Below, piece after piece: positions 1 through 9,041 of a DNA stretch of 64,000 bases. This stretch comes from Acetobacterium sp. KB-1 (GTDB lineage: Bacteria > Bacillota > Clostridia > Eubacteriales > Eubacteriaceae). Under the pieces are notes generated by a model, which saw only the letters and a program-made list of their open reading frames with translations, was not told the origin of the DNA and did no database searches. Position 1 is the stretch's first letter, and each line of letters begins with the position of its first letter. The position numbers and the translations under genes are program-made. The stretch covers positions 2,899,176-2,963,175 of the forward strand of contig NZ_CP030040.1 in the NCBI RefSeq assembly GCF_003260995.1. Direction: 5' to 3'.

Positions 1-1086
1 GATACGGAACTTGGATTTAGTGTTTTGGTAACCCAAAAGGGTTTATGGTATAAGATTCAGGTTGCAGCCCTTTATTTTGCAATGGGATACGCAATGGTGG
101 TTCTGATCAATCGGTTACTCAAAACCCGGGGGGTATCGCGAAGGCGAGTTGGTCTGGTTTTGGCAGGAATGGCGATACCAGTGATTACGAGTACGATTTA
201 TTTGATGGGATGGGGAATTGGCGAAATTGATCTGCTTCCTTTTTCATTTGTTTTTTTAAGTGTGTTGATTGCCAGTGGCATCTATCGTTACGATATTCTT
301 TTTTTTAGTGAAGTAACCCATGAAATGATTTTGGATACCATTGATGAAGCTGTGATTGTAGTGGATTGTGAGGGCTATATTTTAAAAATGAACCAGGCCA
401 CCCGTAGTTTGTTTGGAACCTTGGGACAAATTAAGCTGGGAGACCCAGTTGGACATTTTACAGTGTTGGCGCAGCTTCTTAAAATAAACCAACCGAAGTC
501 GCTATCGATGGGTGATAAGCATTATCAGGTTCGTCTGATTCCGATTGGCAAACGTCATGGGACCATTGTGGTTTTTACCGATGTGACCGAAATAATCGAG
601 GCAAAAAAACAGGTTGAGCTTTTGGCCATTACCGATCAACTCACTAAACTCTATAATCGTCGGCATTTTGTGGATTGTTTTGATCTGCTTAAGCAGGAGG
701 GGATCGTCATGTTATTGGATATTGATCATTTTAAGAATGTCAATGATCAATATGGGCACCCTGCCGGGGATCAGGTTCTTCGTGAAATGGCTCAGTGCTT
801 AAATGAACATTTTTCCGACGGTGTGGTTTGTCGCTATGGCGGCGAAGAGTTTGCTGTCATTATTGAAGGGGAAACCCTTGAAAATGCCAAAAGACGGGGC
901 AATAAATTCAAAGAGGCTTTTCAATTCCGGCAAACCCAAGTTCCTTGTACGGTCTCCATTGGCGTATGCGCTTACGAAAAGGGAAATTATAGCAGTACCA
1001 TGAATCTGGTTGATAAGCTTTTGTACCAGGCCAAAAATGCCGGGCGAAATGCTCTGGTTTCTGAGGATGCAGCAGTGAAAAATTAG
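1..1086 (+). CDS. Membrane PAS-GGDEF diguanylate cyclase (5' truncated by window edge)
   Basis: The gene is open from the first base, so the start lies outside the window; numbering here takes nt 1-3 as codon 1. The visible part has hydrophobic segments (about residues 20-100) like the end of a 7TM histidine-kinase-type sensor module, a PAS-like domain (about 105-200) and a GGDEF domain (about 205-350). The GGEEF active-site motif is at residues 280-284, and the metal-binding stretch LLDIDHFKNVND precedes it. This family makes cyclic di-GMP from two GTP. The usual inhibitory RxxD motif before GGEEF is absent (the residues are HFSDGVVCRY), so product inhibition may be weak. The gene ends at a bidirectional terminator shared with the convergent enoate reductase gene. 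Family call is secure; the sensed signal is unknown. Confidence 0.9.
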   Translation, partial: DTELGFSVLVTQKGLWYKIQVAALYFAMGYAMVVLINRLLKTRGVSRRRVGLVLAGMAIPVITSTIYLMGWGIGEIDLLPFSFVFLSVLIASGIYRYDILFFSEVTHEMILDTIDEAVIVVDCEGYILKMNQATRSLFGTLGQIKLGDPVGHFTVLAQLLKINQPKSLSMGDKHYQVRLIPIGKRHGTIVVFTDVTEIIEAKKQVELLAITDQLTKLYNRRHFVDCFDLLKQEGIVMLLDIDHFKNVNDQYGHPAGDQVLREMAQCLNEHFSDGVVCRYGGEEFAVIIEGETLENAKRRGNKFKEAFQFRQTQVPCTVSIGVCAYEKGNYSSTMNLVDKLLYQAKNAGRNALVSEDAAVKN

Positions 1087-1092
1087 TTATAA

Positions 1093-1131
1093 AAAATTGG
1101 CGAATACCACTAGGGGTATTCGCCAATTTTT
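1093..1131. terminator. Bidirectional Rho-independent terminator
   Basis: Perfect inverted repeat with 16-base arms (AAAATTGGCGAATACC at 1093-1108 and its complement at 1115-1130) and a short loop. A-rich and T-rich flanks make it work on either strand. It lies between the convergent GGDEF gene and the leftward enoate reductase gene. Confidence 0.9.
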
Positions 1132-1163
1132 AGATAAAAGAAGAATAGTGTGCGATTTAAGTG

Positions 1164-3140
1164 CTAAACTAAATGATAAGCGGCAACAAAACCGGTTTTT
1201 ACGGCGTTGGCAATGCGGCCGACTTGGGCGGTATCACCAATCTTTTCGACACGGTCAAAGTTCTTGAGGATTTCATCCGCCAGCGTCTGATCTGCTTTGA
1301 CACCGAGGGATAGAACCACATGATCAACAGCGAGGTCAATATGTTGGCCATCTGGTTGCTCTAATTTAATGGACTGATCTTCAATTTCAACTAGTTTGTG
1401 AGCTGGCATAAAAACAGTGCCGAAGCGCATCAGTCGGGCTTGGACATCGCTGAAACTCTGCCAGCTGGCATCGGGTCCGATGCGATCCGCCATTTCCACC
1501 ACAAAGACCTCGTTGTCCTGGGTTTCTAAAAGTTCAGCCGTTTCCACCCCAGTCATGCCAGAGCCGATGACAGCTACTTTTTTACCGGTTAAGGTTACCT
1601 TCCCGGAAAGAATATCAGAACTGGTACAGACATGGGCTTTTTTAACACCCTTGATCGATTGGGGAACAATGGCTTCGGCACCGGTTCCCACAAAGACGGC
1701 ATAAGGATCGAGGGCGCTTATGGCATTATGGGTTGCTGGGGTATTGAGGCGGACATCCACACCGAGCTTTGTGAGTTGCGTTTTATAATAATCAATCAGC
1801 CAGTTGATTTTATCTTTGTGGGGCGGTTTGTTGCCTAAGCAGAGCTGCCCGCCCAGTTCACTATTTTTCTCAAATAAGACGACCTTGAATTGGCGCTGCG
1901 CTAGTTTTCTAGCGGCTTCCATTCCCGCTGGCCCGCCGCCGATTACAACCACTAAACGGCCATCACCATCGCGGCGGTCATCGTTGTAGAACCATTCCCG
2001 GGCAGCCCGGGCATTGATGGCACAGGCAAAGGGTTCGCCCTTCATCCCATTTTCAATCATCGAGTCCATACAATTCAGACAGGAAATACAGCGGCGGATC
2101 TCATCGACTTGCCCAGCGGCAGCCTTATTGACCCAATCGGGATCGGCCAATAAGCCCCGGGCAATGGTAACCCCGTCGACCCGGCCTTCGGCAATGATTT
2201 TTTCGGCAAACTCAGGGTTTCTGATTACACCAACGCCAAAGACCGGTACATCCACCGCTTTTTTAACGGCTTCGGCCAGGTAGATCTTCCAGCCTTCAGC
2301 AAAAGAAATCGGCTCCCAGGCCTGATTCATAGTTTCATAAATACCAGCGGAGACATTGATCGCATCCAGACCAAAGGGGACCAGATATTTACAGATTTCT
2401 ATCGCTTCATCAAGCAGCAGGCCATCTTCGGAAAAGGGGAACATTGATTCCCGCAGAAATTCATCCGCTGAGATCCGCAGCATCACCGGGTAGTCCCGCC
2501 CCAGTCGCTTGCGAATACCTTCAATAATTTCTTTAATAACGCGAGCACGGTTTTCGGTGCTGCCACCGTATTCGTCGGTTCGTTTATTCGTCAGCGGTGA
2601 AATAAACTGATTGAGCAAGTAACCATGGGCACTGTGGAGTTCAACCCCGTCGATCCCCGCTTTGTAGCAACGTTCGGCGGCATTGATATAATCCTGAACA
2701 AAGCTTTTGATTTCGGCATTGGTCATTTCCCGGCATTCGGCCTGGGTTAGCATACTTTTGATGCCGCTGGGGGAAATGGTCGCTCGTCCGCCGATCGCCA
2801 TATTATCGGTTTGGCGGCCGGGATGGTGCAGCTGGATAAAGATGGCACCATCGTAAAAATGAACGGCTCGGGCCAGTTTTGTCAGCCCGGGGATGCAGTC
2901 ATCGGTGGCTGCCGAGGTTTGCCGCGGCATCATCACCCCGGTTTCGTTGTTGACCCGGGTGACTTCGGTAATAATCAGGCCAGCGCCGCCTTTGGCGCGC
3001 TCGGCATAATAGGCACATTCGCATTCAGAAACAGTAGCGTTATCATGGGCTGTTCCTGAGCCCATGGCACCCATGACTACCCGGTTTCTAAGTTTTAGGG
3101 TGCCAATATTAATTGGTGATAAAAGATTTTCAAATGACAT
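1164..3140 (-). CDS. 2-enoate reductase / 2,4-dienoyl-CoA reductase-like flavo-iron-sulfur enzyme
   Basis: A 658-residue Old Yellow Enzyme-family protein of the long, three-cofactor type. Residues 1-340 form the FMN TIM barrel, with VELHSAHGYLLNQF (H169, H172, Y174) in the active site. Cys351, Cys354, Cys357 and Cys373 match the [4Fe-4S] cluster pattern. GGGPAGMEAA (401-410) begins the FAD/NAD(P) half. Members reduce alpha,beta-unsaturated carbonyl compounds, carboxylates or acyl-CoAs with NAD(P)H; length fits clostridial 2-enoate reductase (about 660). It follows an iron alcohol dehydrogenase by 36 bases on the same strand, so the pair could process an unsaturated alcohol or aldehyde. The exact substrate is not predictable; FadH-like or bile-acid/terpenoid reductases are alternatives. 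Confidence 0.88.
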   Translation of the reverse strand: MSFENLLSPINIGTLKLRNRVVMGAMGSGTAHDNATVSECECAYYAERAKGGAGLIITEVTRVNNETGVMMPRQTSAATDDCIPGLTKLARAVHFYDGAIFIQLHHPGRQTDNMAIGGRATISPSGIKSMLTQAECREMTNAEIKSFVQDYINAAERCYKAGIDGVELHSAHGYLLNQFISPLTNKRTDEYGGSTENRARVIKEIIEGIRKRLGRDYPVMLRISADEFLRESMFPFSEDGLLLDEAIEICKYLVPFGLDAINVSAGIYETMNQAWEPISFAEGWKIYLAEAVKKAVDVPVFGVGVIRNPEFAEKIIAEGRVDGVTIARGLLADPDWVNKAAAGQVDEIRRCISCLNCMDSMIENGMKGEPFACAINARAAREWFYNDDRRDGDGRLVVVIGGGPAGMEAARKLAQRQFKVVLFEKNSELGGQLCLGNKPPHKDKINWLIDYYKTQLTKLGVDVRLNTPATHNAISALDPYAVFVGTGAEAIVPQSIKGVKKAHVCTSSDILSGKVTLTGKKVAVIGSGMTGVETAELLETQDNEVFVVEMADRIGPDASWQSFSDVQARLMRFGTVFMPAHKLVEIEDQSIKLEQPDGQHIDLAVDHVVLSLGVKADQTLADEILKNFDRVEKIGDTAQVGRIANAVKTGFVAAYHLV

Positions 3141-3176
3141 TGTGTTCTCCTTTTTTAATCTTAAAGTGACAGAAAT

Positions 3177-4337
3177 TTATTGATAAGAATCGTAAAGCTT
3201 GCCCAGGGATTCGGTAATTACCGCTTCGGTAACGGGAACCGGGCAGAGGAAGCGTAGTCCCTCGTTGGCGACATAGTCCGTACAACCAAGAATCTGCTCC
3301 CGGGTCAGATCAAGTTCTGTAAGGGTTGGCAGGCCCAGTTCTTTCTGAAAAGTGCGAAGGTGATTGGCGACCGCCAGACCAATTTCCTGAGGGTCTTTTG
3401 ATGACACGGTTAGGCCCATACAGGCACCGATTTTTTTAATCTTGTCAGGATAAACCGGGGCCGTCAGTTCAATAATGACTGGTGTTACCAGCGCACAGGC
3501 CACACCGTGGGGAATGTGGTAGGTTGCACCCAGGGAGTGGGCAATAGCATGACCAAGATGGACCATAGCATCATTAAAGGCAATGCCGGCATGGTTGCTG
3601 GCCAGGGCCAGGTTTTCCCGGGCTTCCAGATTCATGGGCTCATCGGCGGCCACCGGCAACCACTTATAAATACGCTCAATAGTGTCATAGCAAAGTACAT
3701 CAGAATGGGGATTGGGTTGAATACTGGTCAGGGCTTCACATACATGAGACAAGGCATCCATACCAGTATAAAGGGTGATTGCTTTCGGCATACCCAGGGT
3801 TAATTCCGGATCGACAATGGCAAAGCTAGGTGGTGAAGGGACTCCGATTTTTTCATGAGTTTTTGTGTCACTGATGACGGCAACAAAGGTGCTTTCTGAT
3901 CCGGTACCGGAAGTGGTAGGGATTAAAATCAGTTTCATCGATGGATTTGCAAGTGGCATCATTTTTCGGGTGTAATCGAGCATTTCGGCGACGTTTATAT
4001 CATTTGCGGCGAGCACACTGATGCCCTTGGCGGTATCCAGAACGCTGCCACCACCGATACCTATGATACCATCGACGGCTTCGCCTTTGGCAAGATCGGC
4101 CCCGGCTTGAACAGAGTAATCCGGTGCGTCCATTTCACTGCGGTTAAATAAAATCATCTCAATACCAGCGGCCTCTAAACTGTCGACTACTTTTTGAATA
4201 TGACTCAATTTTTCAACGTTTTCATCGGTTACAACTAAAACCTTACAGAATCCCAGTTCTTTTGCCACATCTCCAGTTGTGCTCACGGCACCTGCTCCGA
4301 AAGCGACCGGACATAATTGCGTGTATCGTTGTACCAT
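3177..4337 (-). CDS. Iron-containing alcohol dehydrogenase (group III ADH)
   Basis: 386 residues, the full length of the family. The NAD-binding GGGSVLDTAKG is at about 96-105, and the metal ligands are visible as D194, H198, H263 and H277, the same spacing as in FucO-type enzymes. It should oxidise a primary alcohol, or reduce an aldehyde, with NAD(H) in the cytoplasm. The start has an ideal AAGGAGG at 4345-4351 (read on the minus strand). First gene of a two-gene operon with the enoate reductase, divergent from a PucR-type regulator. Two boxes resembling CcpA cre sites lie upstream, suggesting carbon-source control. Substrate unknown (ethanol, butanol, 1,2-propanediol and others are possible). 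Confidence 0.93.
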   Translation of the reverse strand: MVQRYTQLCPVAFGAGAVSTTGDVAKELGFCKVLVVTDENVEKLSHIQKVVDSLEAAGIEMILFNRSEMDAPDYSVQAGADLAKGEAVDGIIGIGGGSVLDTAKGISVLAANDINVAEMLDYTRKMMPLANPSMKLILIPTTSGTGSESTFVAVISDTKTHEKIGVPSPPSFAIVDPELTLGMPKAITLYTGMDALSHVCEALTSIQPNPHSDVLCYDTIERIYKWLPVAADEPMNLEARENLALASNHAGIAFNDAMVHLGHAIAHSLGATYHIPHGVACALVTPVIIELTAPVYPDKIKKIGACMGLTVSSKDPQEIGLAVANHLRTFQKELGLPTLTELDLTREQILGCTDYVANEGLRFLCPVPVTEAVITESLGKLYDSYQ

Positions 4338-4399
4338 CTCAAATCCTCCTTGATTTTGTTAAAGACATGTCAGTCCTATTTTGTTATCAGTATATCAGT

Positions 4400-4431
4400 T
4401 GCAAGCGTTTTCGTCTTTGTGAGCGTTTGAG
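4400..4431. promoter_or_regulatory. Two cre-like boxes in the ADH/PucR divergent region
   Basis: On the minus strand, 4413-4400 reads CGAAAACGCTTGCA, which fits 12 of 14 positions of the CcpA consensus TGAAARCGYTTWCA. A weaker look-alike, TGTGAGCGTTTGAG, lies 18 bases further on at 4418-4431 (plus strand). Both are 60-95 bases before the alcohol dehydrogenase start. The rest of the 303-base gap shows only the putative PucR promoter (TGTACA 4578-4583, 17 bases, TATAAT 4601-4606). Confidence 0.4.
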
Positions 4432-4640
4432 ATTTTAGTGATCGGAAAGAAGTCTGACGACAAAGGAAACTTGTAAAAACTGACAAGAAGCAGATGGTGA
4501 AATTGTAAAAGATTACAAAGAGGTGGTTGGGATCAATGGATGCGACCAGGGTTAAAGGTTTTTATTTAAGACCTTAATGTACAGGGATTTGACCTCGTGA
4601 TATAATGGGTTAAATTCGAAAAGATAGTAAGGTGGTTCTG

Positions 4641-6191
4641 ATGGCAGTAACACTTAAAAAAATTATTTCGGTCTTGAATGGGCGTTCCCTTAAAATGATC
4701 AGTAGTGGCGACGGCGAAAACATTGAGATTAAAGGCGTTGACTATTTTACGGAGCAGCTCACAGATTTATCGCCTGACGAGGTCTATGTTCTAAAAGGGT
4801 CAGAAATTTACCGACGGCCACTGGGGAATAAGAATTACTTTATCATCATTGAGAATGAGCCGCTGGACGAAAAACAACTCCGCGAAAACAATGCCATTCT
4901 GGTCGATAAAGAGTGGGAACCGGAACGTGTGGTCAGACAGATAAGACAATTATTTGAGGATCAGTATCGGGTTGGTGACAGCTCAATAAAAATTCTAAAG
5001 GCTTGCCAGAAAGGCGCAACCATCCAGCAACTACTCGATCTGGGCTACCAGATGCTTTGTAATCCGTTACTTCTGGTGGACGTTTCACTTTGTTTTATTG
5101 CCCATTCCGGAGGCAATAATATTGAAAATGAACCGCTCTGGGAATGGACCCTTTCTAAGGGATATGTCAATAAAGAGTACGCCCGCTCAGTGATGACCGA
5201 CGACTCTCAAACGGACATGCTTGAGGGGGATACGGTGCTGGTCATCTGGGAAACCGGTCTGTTAAACCATCGCCAATTGGTTGGCCGGGTTTTAGACAAT
5301 AATCGCCCGCTGGCATATCTCAAACTGTTGGAATATCATCATCCGATTAGCGAAAGTGATAAGGAAATTTTAATTATGCTGTGTCATGCGGTGGCCATGA
5401 CGATGGCGCACATAAATGGTAGCAGTCATGTCGCAAGTTCACTTAGTGATACCTTCTTGATTGCCCTTTTGAATCAGAAAATGTATGATCACAGGGCCAT
5501 TGAGGAACGGGAAAGAATCTATGGGTTGAAGCTCTATAAAAATCTCTTCGCTCTGGTCATTCGCATTGATAATCGCCAGAATACCAACGATCGCCTGTAT
5601 TATTTAAAACGGATCTATCAGAATTTCTTTAATCGTCAAACGGTGATCATTTACAATGGACAATTGGTGATTTTGCTTGACACGATGACCGAAGAAATCC
5701 AGAATGAACGGGAAATGGCTTCTTTTGAGAGTTTACTGGAAGAAAATGACTGTACTGCCGGGATCAGCAAAATATTTTATCATCTTTATGATTTTTGTGA
5801 ACACTATAAACAGGCGCACAACGCGCTGAATTTAGGGGATCAGCTAAAGAAGCCGGGTCGAATCAGAAGTTATGACGAACTGATTATTCCCCATATGATC
5901 CTCAGCTTCAGAGGTGAGACAAACATTAAGAATTTAATCCATCCGGTGGTAAGAGCACTAAAAGAATTGGATGAGAAAAAAGGCAGCAGTTTTTTAAAAA
6001 CCCTGGTTGCCTATATAAATCATAATCAGGACACCACCCTGACGGCTAAAAGTCTGCATATTCACTATAATACCCTGAAATATCGGATTAATCGGATCAT
6101 TGAAATAACCGATCTTGATTTATCTGACAGTGAAACCTTGTTTAAGATTCAACTTTCCGTGAAAGTGGATGATATACTCGATTGTATATAG
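4641..6191 (+). CDS. PucR-family transcriptional regulator
   Basis: 516 residues from the ATG at 4641; AAGGTGG at 4629-4635 supports this ATG over the in-frame GTG at 4632. The N-terminus (about 1-125) matches the PucR-type ligand-sensing region. The middle is GGDEF-like in the PucR sense and not a cyclase. The C-terminus has the family's helix-turn-helix (LTAKSLHIHYNTLKYRINRI, then a DLSDSETLFKIQLS helix). PucR proteins usually activate neighbouring catabolic genes upon binding a small molecule. Here the neighbours are the divergent ADH/enoate reductase operon and fdhD, which follows by 24 bases. Either could be the target; the ADH operon seems likelier from the divergent layout. Confidence 0.85.
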   Translation: MAVTLKKIISVLNGRSLKMISSGDGENIEIKGVDYFTEQLTDLSPDEVYVLKGSEIYRRPLGNKNYFIIIENEPLDEKQLRENNAILVDKEWEPERVVRQIRQLFEDQYRVGDSSIKILKACQKGATIQQLLDLGYQMLCNPLLLVDVSLCFIAHSGGNNIENEPLWEWTLSKGYVNKEYARSVMTDDSQTDMLEGDTVLVIWETGLLNHRQLVGRVLDNNRPLAYLKLLEYHHPISESDKEILIMLCHAVAMTMAHINGSSHVASSLSDTFLIALLNQKMYDHRAIEERERIYGLKLYKNLFALVIRIDNRQNTNDRLYYLKRIYQNFFNRQTVIIYNGQLVILLDTMTEEIQNEREMASFESLLEENDCTAGISKIFYHLYDFCEHYKQAHNALNLGDQLKKPGRIRSYDELIIPHMILSFRGETNIKNLIHPVVRALKELDEKKGSSFLKTLVAYINHNQDTTLTAKSLHIHYNTLKYRINRIIEITDLDLSDSETLFKIQLSVKVDDILDCI

Positions 6192-6215
6192 TAAAAAAGT
6201 GGAGAAAGAAGCGCG

Positions 6216-7022
6216 ATGAAAATAATCAATGAAACCCACAGTTTAAATTTAAAAGAAGATTTTTCAATCGAACGATTACGGCTACAGGCAGATCATCAGT
6301 TGATCGGTGAAAAAATGACTGATCTGGTGATTGTAGAACATCATCTAAACGCCTATATCAACGATCAATTGGCCTTTAAGCTGGTTTGCACGCCAGAAAA
6401 ACTGGATGCCCTGGTGATGGGGTTTCTCCTCAGTGAGGGCTACATTGAAAACTTTGCTGAAATTGAATTTATTTATGTCTGCGAAAGTGGGGAGCGCGTT
6501 AAGGTCCAGCTAAATAAACCGCTGGTATTACCAGAAATTAGCCATGACACTGGCAGCAACTCGATTTCTTGTGGCAATAACCAAAAAATCCGTCAGGCTG
6601 CTTATAAAAAAAGCCTGGTTCCCTTGCCGGTCCATGACTGGTCCCACGAAACAGTGTTGATGCTGGCTAATGCCTGTAACCAAAATGCCGGACTATTTGC
6701 CGAAACCGGCGGAACCCACTGCTGTGCCATGAGTATAGCTGGGGAACTGGCTTTTATCTGTGAAGATATTGGCCGCCACAATGCGGTGGATAAAGCCATC
6801 GGCCAGGCCGTAATGGCAGAACAAAACCTTGGTGAGGCGATCCTCTTTACCACCGGTCGGATTCCCTCGGATATGGTCATAAAAGCGATCAGAAGCCGAA
6901 TCCCGGTGATTGCTTCTCATTCAGCCCCCACCGATGAAGCTGTTTTACTGGCCCGCCAGTTTAATCTCACCCTGATTGGCTTTGTCAGAGGCAAAAGAAT
7001 GAACCTTTACGCAGGAAAGTAA
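6216..7022 (+). CDS. fdhD: Formate dehydrogenase accessory sulfurtransferase FdhD
   Basis: 268 residues, the normal size for FdhD. Hallmarks are GFLLSEGYIE (about 70-79), the loop SISCGNN, FAETGGTHCCAMS, and CEDIGRHNAVDKAIG followed by LFTTGRIPSDMV. FdhD passes sulfur from a cysteine desulfurase to the molybdenum or tungsten cofactor so that formate dehydrogenase becomes active. In an acetogen this would serve the CO2-reducing formate dehydrogenase of the Wood-Ljungdahl pathway. In E. coli FdhD the sulfur relay uses a CxxC pair; here the corresponding loop shows one Cys (SCGN), with a CC pair later in THCCA. Start ATG follows GGAGAAAG. Probably co-transcribed with the upstream pucR-like gene. 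Confidence 0.93.
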   Translation: MKIINETHSLNLKEDFSIERLRLQADHQLIGEKMTDLVIVEHHLNAYINDQLAFKLVCTPEKLDALVMGFLLSEGYIENFAEIEFIYVCESGERVKVQLNKPLVLPEISHDTGSNSISCGNNQKIRQAAYKKSLVPLPVHDWSHETVLMLANACNQNAGLFAETGGTHCCAMSIAGELAFICEDIGRHNAVDKAIGQAVMAEQNLGEAILFTTGRIPSDMVIKAIRSRIPVIASHSAPTDEAVLLARQFNLTLIGFVRGKRMNLYAGK

Positions 7023-7108
7023 TTTCCTGTTTTTTTTCGTAACTGCAATATCATCCAAGAGATTAAATCAGATCAATGTTACACTGGGATAGAAACGGAG
7101 GTAGCGTG

Positions 7109-7999
7109 ATGAAACACCATGAAGAACGGATCGTGCGTTATGATCACACCCTGAAAATAGAAGCCTTTCGACTAAAAGGCATTATTCAAAAATTCCCCAA
7201 TCACTTTCATGAGCATTATGTGATTGGCTTTATTGAAAGTGGACAGCGAAAACTGTCCTGTAAGAACAAAGAATACCGGGTCGGTCCGGGAGATTTATTA
7301 CTTTTTAATCCCTACGACAACCATTTTTGCGAACAAATTGATAAAAACCCGCTGGACTACCGGTGTATCAACATCAAACCGGGAATAATGAGGGACGTGG
7401 TCTTAGAAATTACCGGGAAGCAGGATACGCTTTATTTTAAACAGCCGGTGGTATGTCGGTGCGAGCAGGTAAAGGCACTAGCGGAACTGCATCAAATGTT
7501 GATGCTGGAAGAAAAAGAATTTAACAAGGACGAAGCCTTTCTATTTTTGATTGAACAACTGGTGGAAGAATATGGAAACTGGGAATCAGATCGTGATCGG
7601 GTGAAAATCAATGAAGACATTGAAACGATCTGTGATTACCTGGAAGAACATTTTAAGGAGCGGATCTCATTAGATGATTTATGTGCCTTAATCGGATGCG
7701 GCAAATATTATCTGGTACGGGCGTTTACAAAAACAAAGGGAATCACACCCTATCGATATCTGGAGACAGTACGCATCAATCAGGCTAAGCACTTGCTGGA
7801 AAATGGGGTGGAACCGATTGAAATAGCCCACCAGACGGGCTTTTCGGATCAGAGTCACTTCTCCAATTTTTTCAAAGAATTTATCGGAATTACCCCCAAA
7901 CAATATCAGAAAATTTTTATCCCGAATACTTTACAAACCCTAATTCAAAAATCTGGAAAGGTAAAGATGGGGACGAAGGGAGTAAAAATTGATGCGTGA
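7109..7999 (+). CDS. AraC-family transcriptional regulator
   Basis: 296 residues from ATG 7109, chosen because GGAGGT sits at 7097-7102; an earlier in-frame ATG at 7076 has no ribosome binding site. The N-terminal half is an AraC-type cupin (FPNHFHEHYVIGFIESG, then GDLLLFNPYDNH). The C-terminal 100 residues hold the paired helix-turn-helix domain, ending in the family signature DQSHFSNFFKEFIGITPKQY. Its last codons overlap the start of the EamA transporter gene, so the two are translationally coupled and the regulator probably controls, or is informed by, export through that carrier. Inducer unknown. Confidence 0.92.
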   Translation: MKHHEERIVRYDHTLKIEAFRLKGIIQKFPNHFHEHYVIGFIESGQRKLSCKNKEYRVGPGDLLLFNPYDNHFCEQIDKNPLDYRCINIKPGIMRDVVLEITGKQDTLYFKQPVVCRCEQVKALAELHQMLMLEEKEFNKDEAFLFLIEQLVEEYGNWESDRDRVKINEDIETICDYLEEHFKERISLDDLCALIGCGKYYLVRAFTKTKGITPYRYLETVRINQAKHLLENGVEPIEIAHQTGFSDQSHFSNFFKEFIGITPKQYQKIFIPNTLQTLIQKSGKVKMGTKGVKIDA

Positions 8000-8912
8000 A
8001 CACCGACTGAGTGGCCATCTGGCTGCGGCGTTTACCATTTTTATCTGGGGGATAACCTTTGTTTCGACAAAGATTTTACTCGATGTCTTTACGCCCATCG
8101 AGATTCTGGTTTTTCGATTCGCCATTGGGTATATCGCCCTGACCCTTGTCTATCCGCAACGAATGGGCATTCGCAGCAGGTCTGAGGAAGTTCTTTTGAT
8201 GGGCGCCGGTCTGTGTGGGGTAACGCTTTATTTTTTGCTTGAAAACATTGCCCTCACCTATACCTATGCATCCAACGTCGGGGTGATTATTTCGATTGCA
8301 CCCTTTTTCACGGCTATTTTGGCCCATTTGTTTTTGGCTGGCGAAAAATTGAGCCTGAATTTTTTCATCGGCTTTATTGCTGCCATCATGGGAATTTTTC
8401 TGATCAGCTTTAATGGGATCATGGTGCTGCAACTCAATCCCATTGGTGATTTGCTGGCGGTACTGGCGGCCGGGGTGTGGGCAGTTTATTCGGTGCTCAC
8501 CAGGAAGATAAGTGGTTTTGGTTATCACCCCATTCAAACCACCCGGCGGATCTTTTTTTACGGGATATTATTTATGATGCCAGCCCTGCCTTTTTTTAAT
8601 TTCAATTGGAGTTTTAAACCATTTGCCCAACCGGTTTATCTTTTTAATATGTTATTTTTGGGATTACTGGCGTCAGCACTTTGCTTTGTCACCTGGAGTC
8701 TCGCAGTCAAGCGGCTGGGTGCCACGAAGACCGCAGTTTATATTTATCTGGTGCCGGTAATCACCGTGGCAACATCGGTGATTGTCTTGCAGGAAAGACT
8801 TACCGGAATGGCTGTTCTGGGCATTACACTGACGCTATTGGGATTGTTCATTTCAGAAAAGCAGAGCGCCCCGGGTAAAAGCACGAGCGAACAACCCGAA
8901 AAGAGCAGCTAA
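7992..8912 (+). CDS. EamA/DMT-superfamily transporter
   Basis: 306 residues from ATG 7992 (an overlapping TTG at 7989 is also in frame). Ten predicted membrane helices in two EamA repeats are visible: the first begins AAAFTIFIWGITFVSTKILL, the second starts near GDLLAVLAAGVWAVYSVLTRK. The protein ends in a hydrophilic SEQPEKSS tail. Members of this drug/metabolite transporter group export amino acids, metabolites or toxic compounds. Overlap by 8 bases with the AraC gene suggests a dedicated regulator-exporter pair. A strong hairpin terminator follows 44 bases after the stop. Confidence 0.9.
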   Translation: MREHRLSGHLAAAFTIFIWGITFVSTKILLDVFTPIEILVFRFAIGYIALTLVYPQRMGIRSRSEEVLLMGAGLCGVTLYFLLENIALTYTYASNVGVIISIAPFFTAILAHLFLAGEKLSLNFFIGFIAAIMGIFLISFNGIMVLQLNPIGDLLAVLAAGVWAVYSVLTRKISGFGYHPIQTTRRIFFYGILFMMPALPFFNFNWSFKPFAQPVYLFNMLFLGLLASALCFVTWSLAVKRLGATKTAVYIYLVPVITVATSVIVLQERLTGMAVLGITLTLLGLFISEKQSAPGKSTSEQPEKSS

Positions 8913-8956
8913 AAAGTCCAGCAGACATGATTCAAGTAAAAAACAAATTATCTGAC

Positions 8957-9001
8957 CATTCTCATGATTTATGATAGAATAAATTATGAGAATGTTTTTT
9001 T
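8957..9001 (+). terminator. Rho-independent terminator after the AraC-EamA operon
   Basis: Perfect 9-base arms CATTCTCAT (8957-8965) and ATGAGAATG (8986-8994). The stem extends inward through one GU and further AU pairs to about 16 bp with a six-base loop, and a run of seven T follows. Confidence 0.85.
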
Positions 9002-9041
9002 ATGAGATGACATGTGATCGATAAAAGAAAGGTTGAATGAA

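Noticed and set aside
8957-8994. 9-base inverted repeat first read as an operator for the carboxypeptidase gene
   Set aside because: The stem extends to about 16 bp and ends in seven T, so it is a terminator for the upstream operon.
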